DNA of 64,000 nt from Rhodoferax ferrireducens T118 (GTDB lineage: Bacteria > Pseudomonadota > Gammaproteobacteria > Burkholderiales > Burkholderiaceae_C), in the NCBI RefSeq assembly GCF_000013605.1, contig NC_007908.1, positions 1,798,001 through 1,862,000 on the forward strand, given 5' to 3'. The translations under genes and the position numbers were made by a program. Position 1 is the first letter of the stretch; the number at the start of each line of letters is the position of its first letter. The notes below the pieces were generated by a model. That model searched no databases. It saw nothing but the letters and a program-made list of their open reading frames with translations, and was not told the origin of the DNA. This document shows, piece by piece, positions 17,305-25,121 of the stretch.

Positions 17305-18027
17305 GTGAACGCGGGCTGGCGGTCCTGGCTGATCACTGCGCTTGCGCTGCTGTCAATGGCCGGCACGCTGGCGCTCGGGCGTTGGCAATTGTCGCGGGCC
17401 GCGCAGAAAGTCGCCATGCAGGCCGGCATGGAGGCCAAGTCGACGATGTCAATCCTGGACGGTCGAGTCCTGGCGGCGCGCGCTGATCCTGCCCTTGAAC
17501 TGCACCGACGTGTCGCGCTGCGGGGCCAGTGGATTCCCGAACGTACGGTGTTTCTGGACAACCGCCCGATGAATGGCCGGACCGGCCTGTATGTGGTGAC
17601 GCCGATGCGGCTGGAGGGCAGTGCAGCTGTGGTGCTGGTTCAGCGCGGTTGGGTGGCGCGCAACTTCATGGATCGCAGCCATTTGCCCACGATTGAATCA
17701 CCGGCTGGTGTGCGGGAGATTGTGGGCCGTATTGCCCCGCCGCCGGCCAAGTTATACGAGTTGAGCGGCTCGGATACCGGCCTCATCCGGCAAAATATCG
17801 ATTTGGCTGGCTTGGCCGTCGAGACGGGTCTGGCGCTCCTGCCGGTGTCGGTTCAGCAAACGGGCGCAGCCGGCGACGGCATGTTGCGTGACTGGCCACA
17901 GCCTGCAGTCGGCGTGGAAAAGCATTACGGTTATGCTTTCCAATGGTTTGCCTTGAGCAGCCTGATTGCGATTCTTTATGTCTGGTTCCAAATTGTTAGA
18001 CGATTCATTTACCCGCGCCGCGCCTGA
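17305..18027 (+). CDS. SURF1 family cytochrome oxidase biogenesis protein
   Basis: A 240-residue protein with an N-terminal helix (SWLITALALLSMAGTLALGRWQL) and a C-terminal helix (YAFQWFALSSLIAILYVWFQIV) flanking a periplasmic domain. It has the SURF1 hallmarks LGRWQLSRAAQK, LRGQWIPERTVFLDNRPMNGRTGLYVVTP and VLVQRGWV. Surf1 assists heme A insertion into oxidase subunit I. The start is GTG at 17305; no ATG upstream is in frame close by. Confidence 0.93.
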   Translation: MNAGWRSWLITALALLSMAGTLALGRWQLSRAAQKVAMQAGMEAKSTMSILDGRVLAARADPALELHRRVALRGQWIPERTVFLDNRPMNGRTGLYVVTPMRLEGSAAVVLVQRGWVARNFMDRSHLPTIESPAGVREIVGRIAPPPAKLYELSGSDTGLIRQNIDLAGLAVETGLALLPVSVQQTGAAGDGMLRDWPQPAVGVEKHYGYAFQWFALSSLIAILYVWFQIVRRFIYPRRA

Positions 18028-18073
18028 AGCATCCCAGCATCGGGCCAACGGTCACGGCGACCAACCGCTGGGC

Positions 18074-18760
18074 ATGACGGTTCACTCCCTGCCTTCACCG
18101 GCGCGCGTGATGGACGCGCAGGCCCGGCGCACCGCCACTGGACGCTGGAAGATGCTGGTCGTGCTGCTGGTTTGTGCTGCACCGGTGCTGGCCTCCTATT
18201 TGACTTTCTATGTTTTCAGGCCGGAAGGGCGGCGTAATTTCGGTGAGTTGGTTGACCCGCAGCGCCCCTTGCCGGAGCAGACCGTGGTCAGCTTGAGCGG
18301 GCAGGCCAGCAGCCTGAAGGCGCTGAAAGGGCAATGGCTCTTGTTGAGCGTGGCCAACGGTGCCTGCGATGAAGTCTGTAGCCGCCATTTGTACCTGCAA
18401 CGCCAGTTGCGCGAGGGTTTGGGCAAAGACAAAGAGCGGGTGGACTGGGTCTGGTTGATCTCCGACGCCGCCCCCGTGCCCGAGCGCTTGCTGCCTGCCT
18501 TGAAGGACGCCACGGTACTGCGCGCCGATGGGCAGGCACTCTCCAACTGGCTGGAACCGGCCCGCGGCCATCGGCTGACGGAGCATCTGTATTTGGTAGA
18601 CCCGTTGGGCAACTGGATGATGCGGTTTCCGGCCAATCTGGACCTGGCCAGCGCGGCCAAGGTCAAGCGGGACCTGGAGCGGCTGTTGCGCGCCTCCAAC
18701 TCGTGGGATCAGCCGGGGCGCGCGTCTTTGACTGAGGGGAGGGGTGAAAATGCCAAGTAG
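18074..18760 (+). CDS. SCO-like thioredoxin-fold membrane protein with CxxxC
   Basis: A 228-residue protein, MTVHSLPSPARVMDAQARRT onward. One membrane helix (MLVVLLVCAAPVLASYLTFYVF) is followed by a periplasmic domain in which GACDEVCSRH provides a Cys-x3-Cys pair where SCO proteins have CPDVC, and HLYLVDPLGNWMMRF resembles the closing strand of a thioredoxin fold. It lies between surf1 and ctaA. It is probably a divergent copper chaperone or thiol reductase for CuA, but it lacks the clear SCO histidine spacing. The ORF extends upstream into surf1; ATG 18074 is chosen because it leaves the normal short N-terminus. Confidence 0.75.
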   Translation: MTVHSLPSPARVMDAQARRTATGRWKMLVVLLVCAAPVLASYLTFYVFRPEGRRNFGELVDPQRPLPEQTVVSLSGQASSLKALKGQWLLLSVANGACDEVCSRHLYLQRQLREGLGKDKERVDWVWLISDAAPVPERLLPALKDATVLRADGQALSNWLEPARGHRLTEHLYLVDPLGNWMMRFPANLDLASAAKVKRDLERLLRASNSWDQPGRASLTEGRGENAK

Positions 18761-19946
18761 CAACGCCATGACGGTGCAAGCCCTTTACGATCTGTCGCCG
18801 CTGGTGCAGATGATGTTTGGCGGTGCCGTGCTGGCCCTGGCGCCCATGGCGTGGGTGTGGTTTCGGCATCGGCGCGCTTCTCCCTTGGGTCGGGTTCAGG
18901 CGTTGACGCTGTTGACCCTGTTTCTCACCTTTGATCTGGTCATGTTTGGGGCTTTTACTCGCTTGACCGACTCCGGGCTGGGCTGCCCGGACTGGCCCGG
19001 TTGCTATGGCAAGGCCAGCCCGGTTGGGGCGCATGCTGCGATTGCGGCCGCCCAAAGCGCCATGCCCACTGGCCCGGTGACGTCCGGCAAAGCCTGGGTA
19101 GAAATGATTCACCGCTATCTGGCCACCAGCGTTGGTGTGTTGATCCTGGTGCTGACGGCCGTGGCCTGGCTGGGCCGCAGCGCTGGCGGGCGCAACATGC
19201 AGGTGCAGCCTATCAGCCCGTGGTGGCCCACTCTGACTTTGCTCTGGGTCTGTGTTCAGGGTGCTTTTGGCGCGTTGACCGTCACGATGAAGCTTTTTCC
19301 CGCCATCGTTACCCTGCACTTGCTCGGTGGCCTGGTTCTGTTGGCCCTGCTGTGCGTGCAGGTTGTGCAGTTTGCGCAACTCGAAGGCAAGGTCGCACCG
19401 GTTGCCCTTTCCCCTGGCTTGCGCCGGTTGCTGGGGCTGTCTTTTGTATTGCTGGTGCTGCAAGCCGCTCTGGGGGCATGGGTCAGCACCAATTACGCCG
19501 TGTTGGCCTGTACCGATTTTCCCAAGTGCCAGAGCAGTTGGTGGCCGCTGATGGACTTCTCGGAAGGTTTTGAGCTCTGGCGCCCACTCGGTTTCACGGC
19601 GGCTGGCGAGTACATCGGCTTTGCGGCCCTGACGGCCATTCACTATGTTCACCGCTTGATGGCGTCCCTGGTATTGGCGTTGCTCGGTGTGTTGGCCTGG
19701 CGGTTGAACCGCGTGACGGCACTACGCAACCCGTCGCGCTGGATCGCTGCACTGGTTGGACTGCAGCTGGCGACGGGCCTGAGCAATGTGGTGCTGGACT
19801 GGCCTTTGCTGGCTGCCGTTTTGCACACCGGCGGCGCGGGCGCACTGGTGCTTGTTCTGACGTGGACCGTGGCCGCGAGTCGCACGGGCAGCAGCGCCAG
19901 GGTGTCGGTCGTGCCAGATTTCACAGCCGTGAGACAGACCGCATGA
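18750..19946 (+). CDS. ctaA: Heme A synthase (CtaA/COX15 family)
   Basis: The polytopic protein has about eight membrane helices and is about 398 residues long, the size of the COX15-type. Conserved pieces include [23 protein letters not shown] near residue 70 (cysteine pair and the glycine-rich loop), the heme-ligand region [17 protein letters not shown] and [17 protein letters not shown]. It oxidises the heme O methyl to a formyl, making heme A. Start: ATG 18750 after a GAGGGGAGGGG stretch; GTG 18744 is in frame just before. It overlaps the preceding gene by 11 bp. Confidence 0.95.
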   Translation: MPSSNAMTVQALYDLSPLVQMMFGGAVLALAPMAWVWFRHRRASPLGRVQALTLLTLFLTFDLVMFGAFTRLTDSGLGCPDWPGCYGKASPVGAHAAIAAAQSAMPTGPVTSGKAWVEMIHRYLATSVGVLILVLTAVAWLGRSAGGRNMQVQPISPWWPTLTLLWVCVQGAFGALTVTMKLFPAIVTLHLLGGLVLLALLCVQVVQFAQLEGKVAPVALSPGLRRLLGLSFVLLVLQAALGAWVSTNYAVLACTDFPKCQSSWWPLMDFSEGFELWRPLGFTAAGEYIGFAALTAIHYVHRLMASLVLALLGVLAWRLNRVTALRNPSRWIAALVGLQLATGLSNVVLDWPLLAAVLHTGGAGALVLVLTWTVAASRTGSSARVSVVPDFTAVRQTA

Positions 19947-20839
19947 GCGTCCATGTTCTGAGTGTTGAGGTCTCGGTTATCAAGCAGTTTTATGCGCTGA
20001 CCAAACCGCGCGTGATTCAGTTGATTGTGTTTTGCGCCTTGATCGGCATGGTGCTGGCCGTGCCGGGCTTGCCGACCTGGGCCGAGCTCCAACTGGCCTT
20101 GTTGGCTTGCCTGGGCATCTGGCTGGTGGCGGGCGCAGCGGCGGCCTTCAATTGCGTTGTCGAAAAAAGCATCGACGCCAAGATGAAGCGCACGGCCTGG
20201 CGGCCGACCGCAAGGGGCGAACTGGCCGATTGGCAGACGCTGCTGTTTTCGGCCGTGTTGTGCGCGGCGGGCTCCATACTGCTGTATTTTTGGGTCAACC
20301 CGCTGACCATGTGGCTGACCTTTGCCACCTTTATTGGTTATGCGGTGGTGTACACCGTGATTCTGAAGCCACTGACGCCGCAAAACATCGTGATTGGCGG
20401 CGCCTCCGGCGCCATGCCGCCGGTGCTGGGCTGGGCCGCCATGGCGGGCGACGTCGGCCCGGAAGCGCTGATTTTGTTTCTGATTATCTTTTTGTGGACG
20501 CCGCCGCATTTCTGGGCACTGGCCTTGTACCGCGTGGAGGACTACCGCAAGTCGGGCCTGCCGATGCTGCCGGTGACACACGGCAATGAGTTCACCCGCT
20601 TGATGGTGCTGCTCTACACCTTCATTTTGTTTGCTGCCTGTTTGATGCCGTATGTCTACGGCATGAGTTCCTGGCTTTACCTGATTGCCGCCGTGGTTTT
20701 GAATCTTGGCTTTTGTCTGTATGCCTTCTATCTCTGGCGTGATTATTCGGACTTGCTGGCCCGCAAAACCTTTCGCTTCTCACTGATCCATCTGAGCCTG
20801 CTGTTTGCCGCCTTGCTTCTGGATCACTATCTGCTTTGA
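19943..20839 (+). CDS. ctaB: Protoheme IX farnesyltransferase (heme O synthase)
   Basis: A UbiA-family prenyltransferase of 298 residues with about nine membrane helices. The first aspartate-type motif [19 protein letters not shown] (N-x3-E-x2-D-x3-K/R type) is near residue 72, preceded by [17 protein letters not shown]. It farnesylates heme B to heme O, the substrate of CtaA just upstream. The ATG overlaps the ctaA stop (ATGA), so the two are coupled. An upstream in-frame extension to 19862 lies inside ctaA and is rejected. Confidence 0.97.
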   Translation: MSVHVLSVEVSVIKQFYALTKPRVIQLIVFCALIGMVLAVPGLPTWAELQLALLACLGIWLVAGAAAAFNCVVEKSIDAKMKRTAWRPTARGELADWQTLLFSAVLCAAGSILLYFWVNPLTMWLTFATFIGYAVVYTVILKPLTPQNIVIGGASGAMPPVLGWAAMAGDVGPEALILFLIIFLWTPPHFWALALYRVEDYRKSGLPMLPVTHGNEFTRLMVLLYTFILFAACLMPYVYGMSSWLYLIAAVVLNLGFCLYAFYLWRDYSDLLARKTFRFSLIHLSLLFAALLLDHYLL

Positions 20840-20845
20840 TACCCC

Positions 20846-21451
20846 ATGAACAAACGAAATGCTCTTAAATTAATAGCTATTTACGCCCTATTGACGGGGG
20901 CTATCGGCCTTATTCCTGCCTGTTCCAAACAGGGGCCGAGTTTTGCCGGAATTGACCTCACCGGTGCCGATTACGCCAAAGATTTCGCCTTGACCGACCA
21001 CAATGGCCAGCCCAGGACCCTCAAGGATTTTGCCGGCAAGGTGGTGGTGATGTTCTTCGGTTATGTGCAGTGCCCGGATGTCTGCCCCACCTCGATGGCT
21101 GAACTGGCCGAGGTGAAGCGCTTGTTGGGCAAGGATGGCGAACGCGTGCAGGGTTTGTTCGTCACGGTCGATCCAGCGCGTGACACCCCCGAGGTGCTCA
21201 AAGGCTATATGGCAGCCTTTGATCCGACCTTTCTGGCGCTCTACACCACGCCGGAAAAACTGGCTGTGCTGGCCAAAGACTACAAGGTCTATTACAAAAA
21301 AGTGGAGGGTCCCACGCCCACCAGCTACTCCATGGATCATTCGGCGGGCAGCTTCGTGTACGACACGCAGGGCAAGTTGCGTCTGTATAACCGCTATGGC
21401 AGCGGCGCTGCGCTGCTTGCGGCCGACATCAAGCTCTTGCTGCAGCAGTAG
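20846..21451 (+). CDS. SCO1/SenC family copper chaperone
   Basis: The 201-residue protein begins MNKRNALKLIAIYALLTGAI with a lipoprotein-like end of the signal (GLIPACSK). The thioredoxin fold carries the copper motif FFGYVQCPDVCPT (CxxxC) near residue 76 and the later histidine in MDHSAGSFVYD near residue 169, which together bind copper for the CuA centre of subunit II. It starts six bases after ctaB and ends the oxidase gene block. Residues 5-21 are encoded by a copy of the dispersed repeat. Confidence 0.95.
   Translation: MNKRNALKLIAIYALLTGAIGLIPACSKQGPSFAGIDLTGADYAKDFALTDHNGQPRTLKDFAGKVVVMFFGYVQCPDVCPTSMAELAEVKRLLGKDGERVQGLFVTVDPARDTPEVLKGYMAAFDPTFLALYTTPEKLAVLAKDYKVYYKKVEGPTPTSYSMDHSAGSFVYDTQGKLRLYNRYGSGAALLAADIKLLLQQ
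20860..20909 (+). repeat. Dispersed repeat, copy C, within the SCO1 signal peptide
   Basis: The plus strand reads GCTCTTAAATTAATAGCTAT, a short variable part, then TTGACGGGGGCTATCGGCC. It encodes LKLIAIYALLTGAIGL of the SCO1 signal sequence, in the same frame as copies A and B. Confidence 0.8.
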
Positions 21452-21493
21452 GCCGCGTGATCGACGTTAGGCCGTTGCTGGGGGGCCAAAAGG

Positions 21494-21666
21494 CGCGACC
21501 CGCTGGATGAGGGCCTGCTGCTGTTGCAGCCGTGGGTACGGGACCCGGATGAAAACATTCGCCGCTTCAATGGGTCGGTCAGCTGGGCGAGCGCTGGCTG
21601 GTCGAGTCCGATGCGCCCCAGACCCGCTGCATTTTGCGCCGCGCCCTGCGTTTGCTATCGAAATAA
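21494..21666 (+). pseudogene. Relic of a DNA-alkylation-repair (HEAT-repeat) gene
   Basis: Two short peptide segments in different frames resemble one family. The first (21494-21577) reads RDPLDEGLLLLQPWVRDPDE and then NIRRF; the second (21577-21666) reads QLGERWLVESDAPQTRCILR and then RALRLLSK before a stop. Both resemble AlkD-like HEAT repeats, but start, most repeats and frame continuity are gone, so this is a decayed fragment. The last codons and stop (TTGCTATCGAAATAA) overlap a half copy of the dispersed repeat. Family assignment is from memory of the pattern and is tentative. Confidence 0.4.
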
Positions 21667-21673
21667 TAGCAAA
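21651..21673 (+). repeat. Half copy of the dispersed repeat
   Basis: TTTGCTATCGAAATAATAGC matches only the AT-rich inverted-repeat half (GCTATnnAAATAATAGC) of the dispersed repeat; the GGGGGCTA half is absent. Confidence 0.45.
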
Positions 21674-21712
21674 CTGTGTCCCGTGGACGGTGGCTGGTGC
21701 CGAATTCTGCAA

Positions 21713-22705
21713 TTAATCGGGTTGGATGCCCCGCAGGGCAATCACGCCGCCCAGCAAGGCGGTATCGAGCTGGATGCGTTTGGCCAAGCCCTCGGCCGAA
21801 CTGCCCACCACCTGCCAGCCTTGCTGGAACAGTTTCTGGCGCATGTCGGGCGCGCGGGCGATGGTGCTGAACAGGGCGGACAGTCTGGCAACCACCGGCT
21901 GGGGCAGCGAGTTCGGCGCGGCGATGGCGTTCCAGATTTCCAGATTGAAACCCTGCACACCGGCCTCCGCCAGGCTGGGCAGTTCCGGCACCAGCGTGCT
22001 GCGTCCGCTGGACGTCACGCCGATGGCGCGCAGCTTGCCCGCTTTGATATGCGCCATGGCCAGCGCCGGCGGCAACATGGACAGCTGCAACTGGCCGCCG
22101 AGCATGGCGTTGGCAACCTGCGGATAGCCGGGGTAGGGCACATGCACCGGCTTGATCTGGGTCTTGCTCTTGAGCAGCTCCATGCCGATGTGGCCCACGG
22201 TGCCCACGCCCGGCGAGCCATAACTCCAGGTGTCCCCCGCTTGGCGCGCCGCCGCCAAAAAGTCCTTGGCGCTCGCGCCGGGCGAGCCGACCGGCGCCGT
22301 CAACACCAGGGGCGACACGCCGATCAGGCTGACGGGCGTGAGGTCTTTCAGCGGATCGTACGGGAGCTTCGGGTTGAGCAGCTTGGCGATCGTCAGGTTG
22401 CCATTGATCATGAGACCAAGGGTGTGGTCATCGGTGGCGTGGGCGACGTAGTCGGCGGCGATATTGCCGCCGGCGCCCACCTTGTTTTCCACGATCACGA
22501 GCTGGCCCAGCGCCTTCGCCAGCGGTTCGGCGAGGGTGCGCGCGGTCAGGTCAGGTGACGAACCGGCCGGAAAGCCGACGACGATGCGCACCGTCCTGGT
22601 CGGCCAGGCCTGCACAGGCTTGGCGTCTTTTTGGCCTATAGCCCCCGTAGCTACTGCGCAAGCAGCTATAAAAATAGTAGTAATTTGAAGCAGTTTGCGG
22701 TGCAT
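21713..22705 (-). CDS. Bug/TctC-type tripartite tricarboxylate receptor
   Basis: A 330-residue periplasmic binding protein. After a signal peptide the mature part has the Bug-family marks WPTRTVRIVVGFPAGSSPDLTAR and KAGAGGNIAADYVA-like text (here NKVGAGGNIAADYVAHA) and the C-terminal EGLAKRIQLD. These receptors capture small carboxylates for TctAB transporters or act alone in sensing; the family is greatly expanded in Burkholderiales. No TctA/B genes are adjacent. Residues 9-25 of the signal (TTIFIAACAVATGAIGQ) are encoded by a dispersed repeat copy. Confidence 0.92.
   Translation of the reverse strand: MHRKLLQITTIFIAACAVATGAIGQKDAKPVQAWPTRTVRIVVGFPAGSSPDLTARTLAEPLAKALGQLVIVENKVGAGGNIAADYVAHATDDHTLGLMINGNLTIAKLLNPKLPYDPLKDLTPVSLIGVSPLVLTAPVGSPGASAKDFLAAARQAGDTWSYGSPGVGTVGHIGMELLKSKTQIKPVHVPYPGYPQVANAMLGGQLQLSMLPPALAMAHIKAGKLRAIGVTSSGRSTLVPELPSLAEAGVQGFNLEIWNAIAAPNSLPQPVVARLSALFSTIARAPDMRQKLFQQGWQVVGSSAEGLAKRIQLDTALLGGVIALRGIQPD
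22632..22680 (-). repeat. Dispersed repeat, copy B, within the Bug receptor signal peptide
   Basis: The minus strand reads ACTACTATTTTTATAGCTGC then TTGCGCAGTAGC and ACGGGGGCTATAGGCC. It encodes IFIAACAVATGAIG, in the same reading frame as copies A and C. Confidence 0.85.
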
Positions 22706-22721
22706 GACTATCCCTTGAATG

Positions 22722-22758
22722 AAAAATGCCCCTGCGGGCCGTGGCCGTCAGGGGCATT
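22722..22758 (-). terminator. Rho-independent terminator after rpoH
   Basis: On the minus strand AATGCCCCTG and CAGGGGCATT form a perfect 10-bp stem around an inner GGCC-containing loop, followed by TTTTT. It lies 20 bp past the rpoH stop. Confidence 0.85.
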
Positions 22759-22777
22759 GTGTCGCAGGCGCAGGATG

Positions 22778-23719
22778 TCAAGCGTACTCGGCCAGCGTCT
22801 TTTTCATCTTCTTCATCGCCGCCACCTCGATCTGGCGGATACGTTCGGCGCTCACGCCATACACCGCTGCCAGTTCGTGCAGCGTCATGCCGCCCGAGTT
22901 GTCATCGTTGACCTTGAGCCAGCGCTCCTCCACGATGCGCCGGCTGCGCTCATCGAGCGCCTCCAGCGCCGTTGCAATGCCATCGCTGGCCAGCAGGTCA
23001 CGCTGGTGCGCCTCGATCATTTCAGTGGGTTCGTGCCGGGTATCGGTCAGGTAGGCAATCGGGCCAAAAGCGTCGTCACCGTCGTCCGTGGGGCTGGGGT
23101 CGAGCAGCACATCACCCCCCGAGAGCCGGGTTTCCATCTCCATGACCTCCTCGCGCTTGACCCTGAGCTCAAGGGCCATCGCGTCAATCTGGTCTTCGTT
23201 CAGCGTGTCGCGGTGGGTGCCAAGGTCGGCGGCAGCGTCATCTGACTTGTAGCGCTGTTTCATGGAGCGCAGGTTAAAAAAGAGCTTGCGCTGGGCCTTG
23301 GTGGTCGCCACCTTGACCATGCGCCAGTTTTTCAGGATGTACTCGTGGATCTCGGCCTTGATCCAGTGCAGCGCGTAGCTCACCAGACGCACACCGTGAT
23401 CGGGGTCAAAACGTTTGACGGCCTTCATCAGTCCCACATTGCCTTCCTGGATCAGGTCGCCGTGCGGCAGGCCATAGCCCAGGTACTGGCGCGAAACCGA
23501 TACCACCAGCCGCAAGTGCGACAGCACCAGCTTGCCGGCAGCCGCCAGGTCGTTGTCTTGTCTGAACTTGCGCGAAAACTCCTGCTCTTCCTCAAGGGTG
23601 AGCATGGGCAGGCGATTGGCCGCAGAAATATAGGCGTCAAGATTACCCAGCGCGGGCACCATGGACCATGGGTTGACCACAGCCACGGCAGCACCGGAAA
23701 CACCAGATTGATAAGACAT
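22778..23719 (-). CDS. rpoH: RNA polymerase heat-shock sigma factor RpoH (sigma-32)
   Basis: A 313-residue group 3 sigma factor. Region 1.2/2.1 begins NLDAYISAANRLPMLTLEEE, region 2 has LVLSHLRLVVSVSRQYLGYGLPHGDLIQEGNVGLMKAV, the RpoH box follows as AQRKLFFNLRS, and region 4.2 ends ELAAVYGVSAERIRQIEVAAMKKMKK. It directs transcription of chaperone and protease genes. The start MSYQSGVSG at 23719 has an AAAAGGAG ribosome site; an in-frame start at 23740 would hide that site. A perfect CIRCE operator lies 32 bp upstream. Confidence 0.97.
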   Translation of the reverse strand: MSYQSGVSGAAVAVVNPWSMVPALGNLDAYISAANRLPMLTLEEEQEFSRKFRQDNDLAAAGKLVLSHLRLVVSVSRQYLGYGLPHGDLIQEGNVGLMKAVKRFDPDHGVRLVSYALHWIKAEIHEYILKNWRMVKVATTKAQRKLFFNLRSMKQRYKSDDAAADLGTHRDTLNEDQIDAMALELRVKREEVMEMETRLSGGDVLLDPSPTDDGDDAFGPIAYLTDTRHEPTEMIEAHQRDLLASDGIATALEALDERSRRIVEERWLKVNDDNSGGMTLHELAAVYGVSAERIRQIEVAAMKKMKKTLAEYA

Positions 23720-23750
23720 GCCAGAACTCCTTTTTCTCATATTTATAATG

Positions 23751-23777
23751 TTAGCACTCTATGAGAGAGAGTGCTAA
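23751..23777. promoter_or_regulatory. CIRCE operator (HrcA binding site) upstream of rpoH
   Basis: TTAGCACTC, nine bases, GAGTGCTAA: a perfect 9-9-9 match to the CIRCE consensus. Its edge is 32 bp before the rpoH ATG on the minus strand, so HrcA would repress rpoH transcription. CIRCE at rpoH has been proposed for betaproteobacteria from comparative genomics. A weak TTAGCA / TAACAT promoter pair (18 bp spacing) overlaps it. Confidence 0.93.
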
Positions 23778-24274
23778 TTCAGAAGTTCAATGCGGTCGAT
23801 AGATTTAAAGTCGAAACTGGACAATTGCCGATTCCCGGGGAGTTTTGAATTTTTATCACTGAGTTTTGAACTCGGTTTGCGCAGGTCGGTGTCGATGATC
23901 GCTTAGGCATGCTTTTTTACCAAGCGAACCAGCGCCGGCTGGCTCTGTTGGTAGACGCGCAGCCACAGCAAGGTAGCCAGTTCCAGGACGACGGCCCTCA
24001 CCCACTTCAAGGCATCGCTTGCGGCAACTGCGTCCGCAATGTGAGAAATATATACGTTTTAGGCCAGTAGCCCCCGTCCAATAGGCGCAAGCAGCTATTG
24101 TTTTTGTAGCAATTCTGTTTTGACGAGTGTCCTTTGCCTGGCGTTAACCGGGTAGAAGAAGTGACGACCGGGCGGCGGATGAATGCGCCGATTCGCGCCA
24201 TCAGCCCGCGGGACGGCCCCCGCAATCCTAATCTTCTGGGGGTGTACCATCCGAATTTGTCATAAGGAACTATC
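23778..24274. other. Non-coding stretch between rpoH and the lipoprotein gene
   Basis: About 500 bp without a convincing gene apart from the dispersed repeat copy D at 24061. On the minus strand an open stretch of about 50 codons (ending KWVRAVVLELATLLWLRVYQ and then QSQPALVRLVKKHA, stop near 23904) has protein-like composition but no start codon at its 5' end, where the repeat introduces a stop. It may be the tail of a gene cut by the repeat. Confidence 0.4.
24061..24110 (-). repeat. Dispersed repeat, copy D (intergenic, best consensus copy)
   Basis: The minus strand reads GCTACAAAAACAATAGCTGC, TTGCGCCTATTG, GACGGGGGCTACTGGCCT. This is the cleanest intergenic copy and a good probe sequence for the family. 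Confidence 0.85.
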
Positions 24275-25042
24275 GTGAAAGTCATGACGACCCCCATGAT
24301 CAAAGTTCTCGCTGTGTCATGGCTGTTGGCACTGTCGGCTTGTGGTGGTGGCGGCGGGAATGGCGGCAGTCCGTCTGCACCGGTCATCAGTGCGGAAGGG
24401 CTGTGGACCGGAAGCACCAGCACAGCCCGTACGGTGACGGGTGTTGTTCTTGACAACGGCACCTATTGGCTTCTTTATTCGGTGCCCAATGTCAGCGTCC
24501 TCACTGCCGGTTTTGTTCAGGGCACCGGTACCTCGCTTAACGGCAGTTTCTCCTCTTCCGACGGCCTGGACTTCAACATCTCAGGGCAGGGCATCAACAA
24601 GGCCACGCTGTCCGCAAGCTACGCGACCAAGCAAAGTTTCAACGGATCAGTCACCTCCCCCAACCTTAATTCAACTTACACCTTCACCAGCGCGTATAAC
24701 CCGGACTATGACAAAACCCCTAGCCTGTCAGTGATCGCCGGCAACTATGTGGGCATCGCCTCCGTGGCGGGCCGCAATGAGGCGATGACGATGGTGATCA
24801 ATTCGCAGGGCCTGGTTGCCGGCACCGGAACCAGCAGCTGTCAATACGCCGGACTCGCCGTGCCGCGCGCAAAAGGCAATCTGTACGATCTATCGCTTGT
24901 GATCAGCGGCAGCAATTGCGCCACCGGCACGAGTTCCGTCACCGGCATTGGCTACTTTGACTCGGGCGCAAAGCGTCTCTACCTGGCCGCGCTCAACAGT
25001 GACCGAAGTAACGGCCTCGTCTTCGACGGCGTCAAACCTTGA
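24275..25042 (+). CDS. Putative lipoprotein of unknown function
   Basis: A 255-residue protein with a lipoprotein signal (VSWLLALSACGGGGGNGG, Cys near residue 24) followed by a glycine-rich spacer. The mature part is beta-strand rich, serine/threonine/glycine heavy, and seems to hold two related halves: one begins EGLWTGSTSTARTVTGVVLD, the other GNYVGIASVAGRNEAMTMVI, each followed by a GTGTS segment. I do not recognise the family. A ribosome site AAGGAAC sits six bases before GTG 24275, which favours this start over ATG 24284. Likely outer-membrane anchored; no operon partners. Confidence 0.75.
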   Translation: MKVMTTPMIKVLAVSWLLALSACGGGGGNGGSPSAPVISAEGLWTGSTSTARTVTGVVLDNGTYWLLYSVPNVSVLTAGFVQGTGTSLNGSFSSSDGLDFNISGQGINKATLSASYATKQSFNGSVTSPNLNSTYTFTSAYNPDYDKTPSLSVIAGNYVGIASVAGRNEAMTMVINSQGLVAGTGTSSCQYAGLAVPRAKGNLYDLSLVISGSNCATGTSSVTGIGYFDSGAKRLYLAALNSDRSNGLVFDGVKP

Positions 25043-25121
25043 GCTTTGCGGGCCGGTTGCTTTTTGAACTGCGTCTGGATGGATCCAGTCAGCCCTGCCA
25101 TTCAAGCTGCCATGCGCGCCG

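Noticed and set aside
23904..24053. Minus-strand open stretch of about 50 codons next to repeat copy D
   Set aside because: Protein-like composition but no start codon, and a stop at its 5' end from the repeat; kept only as a note on that region.
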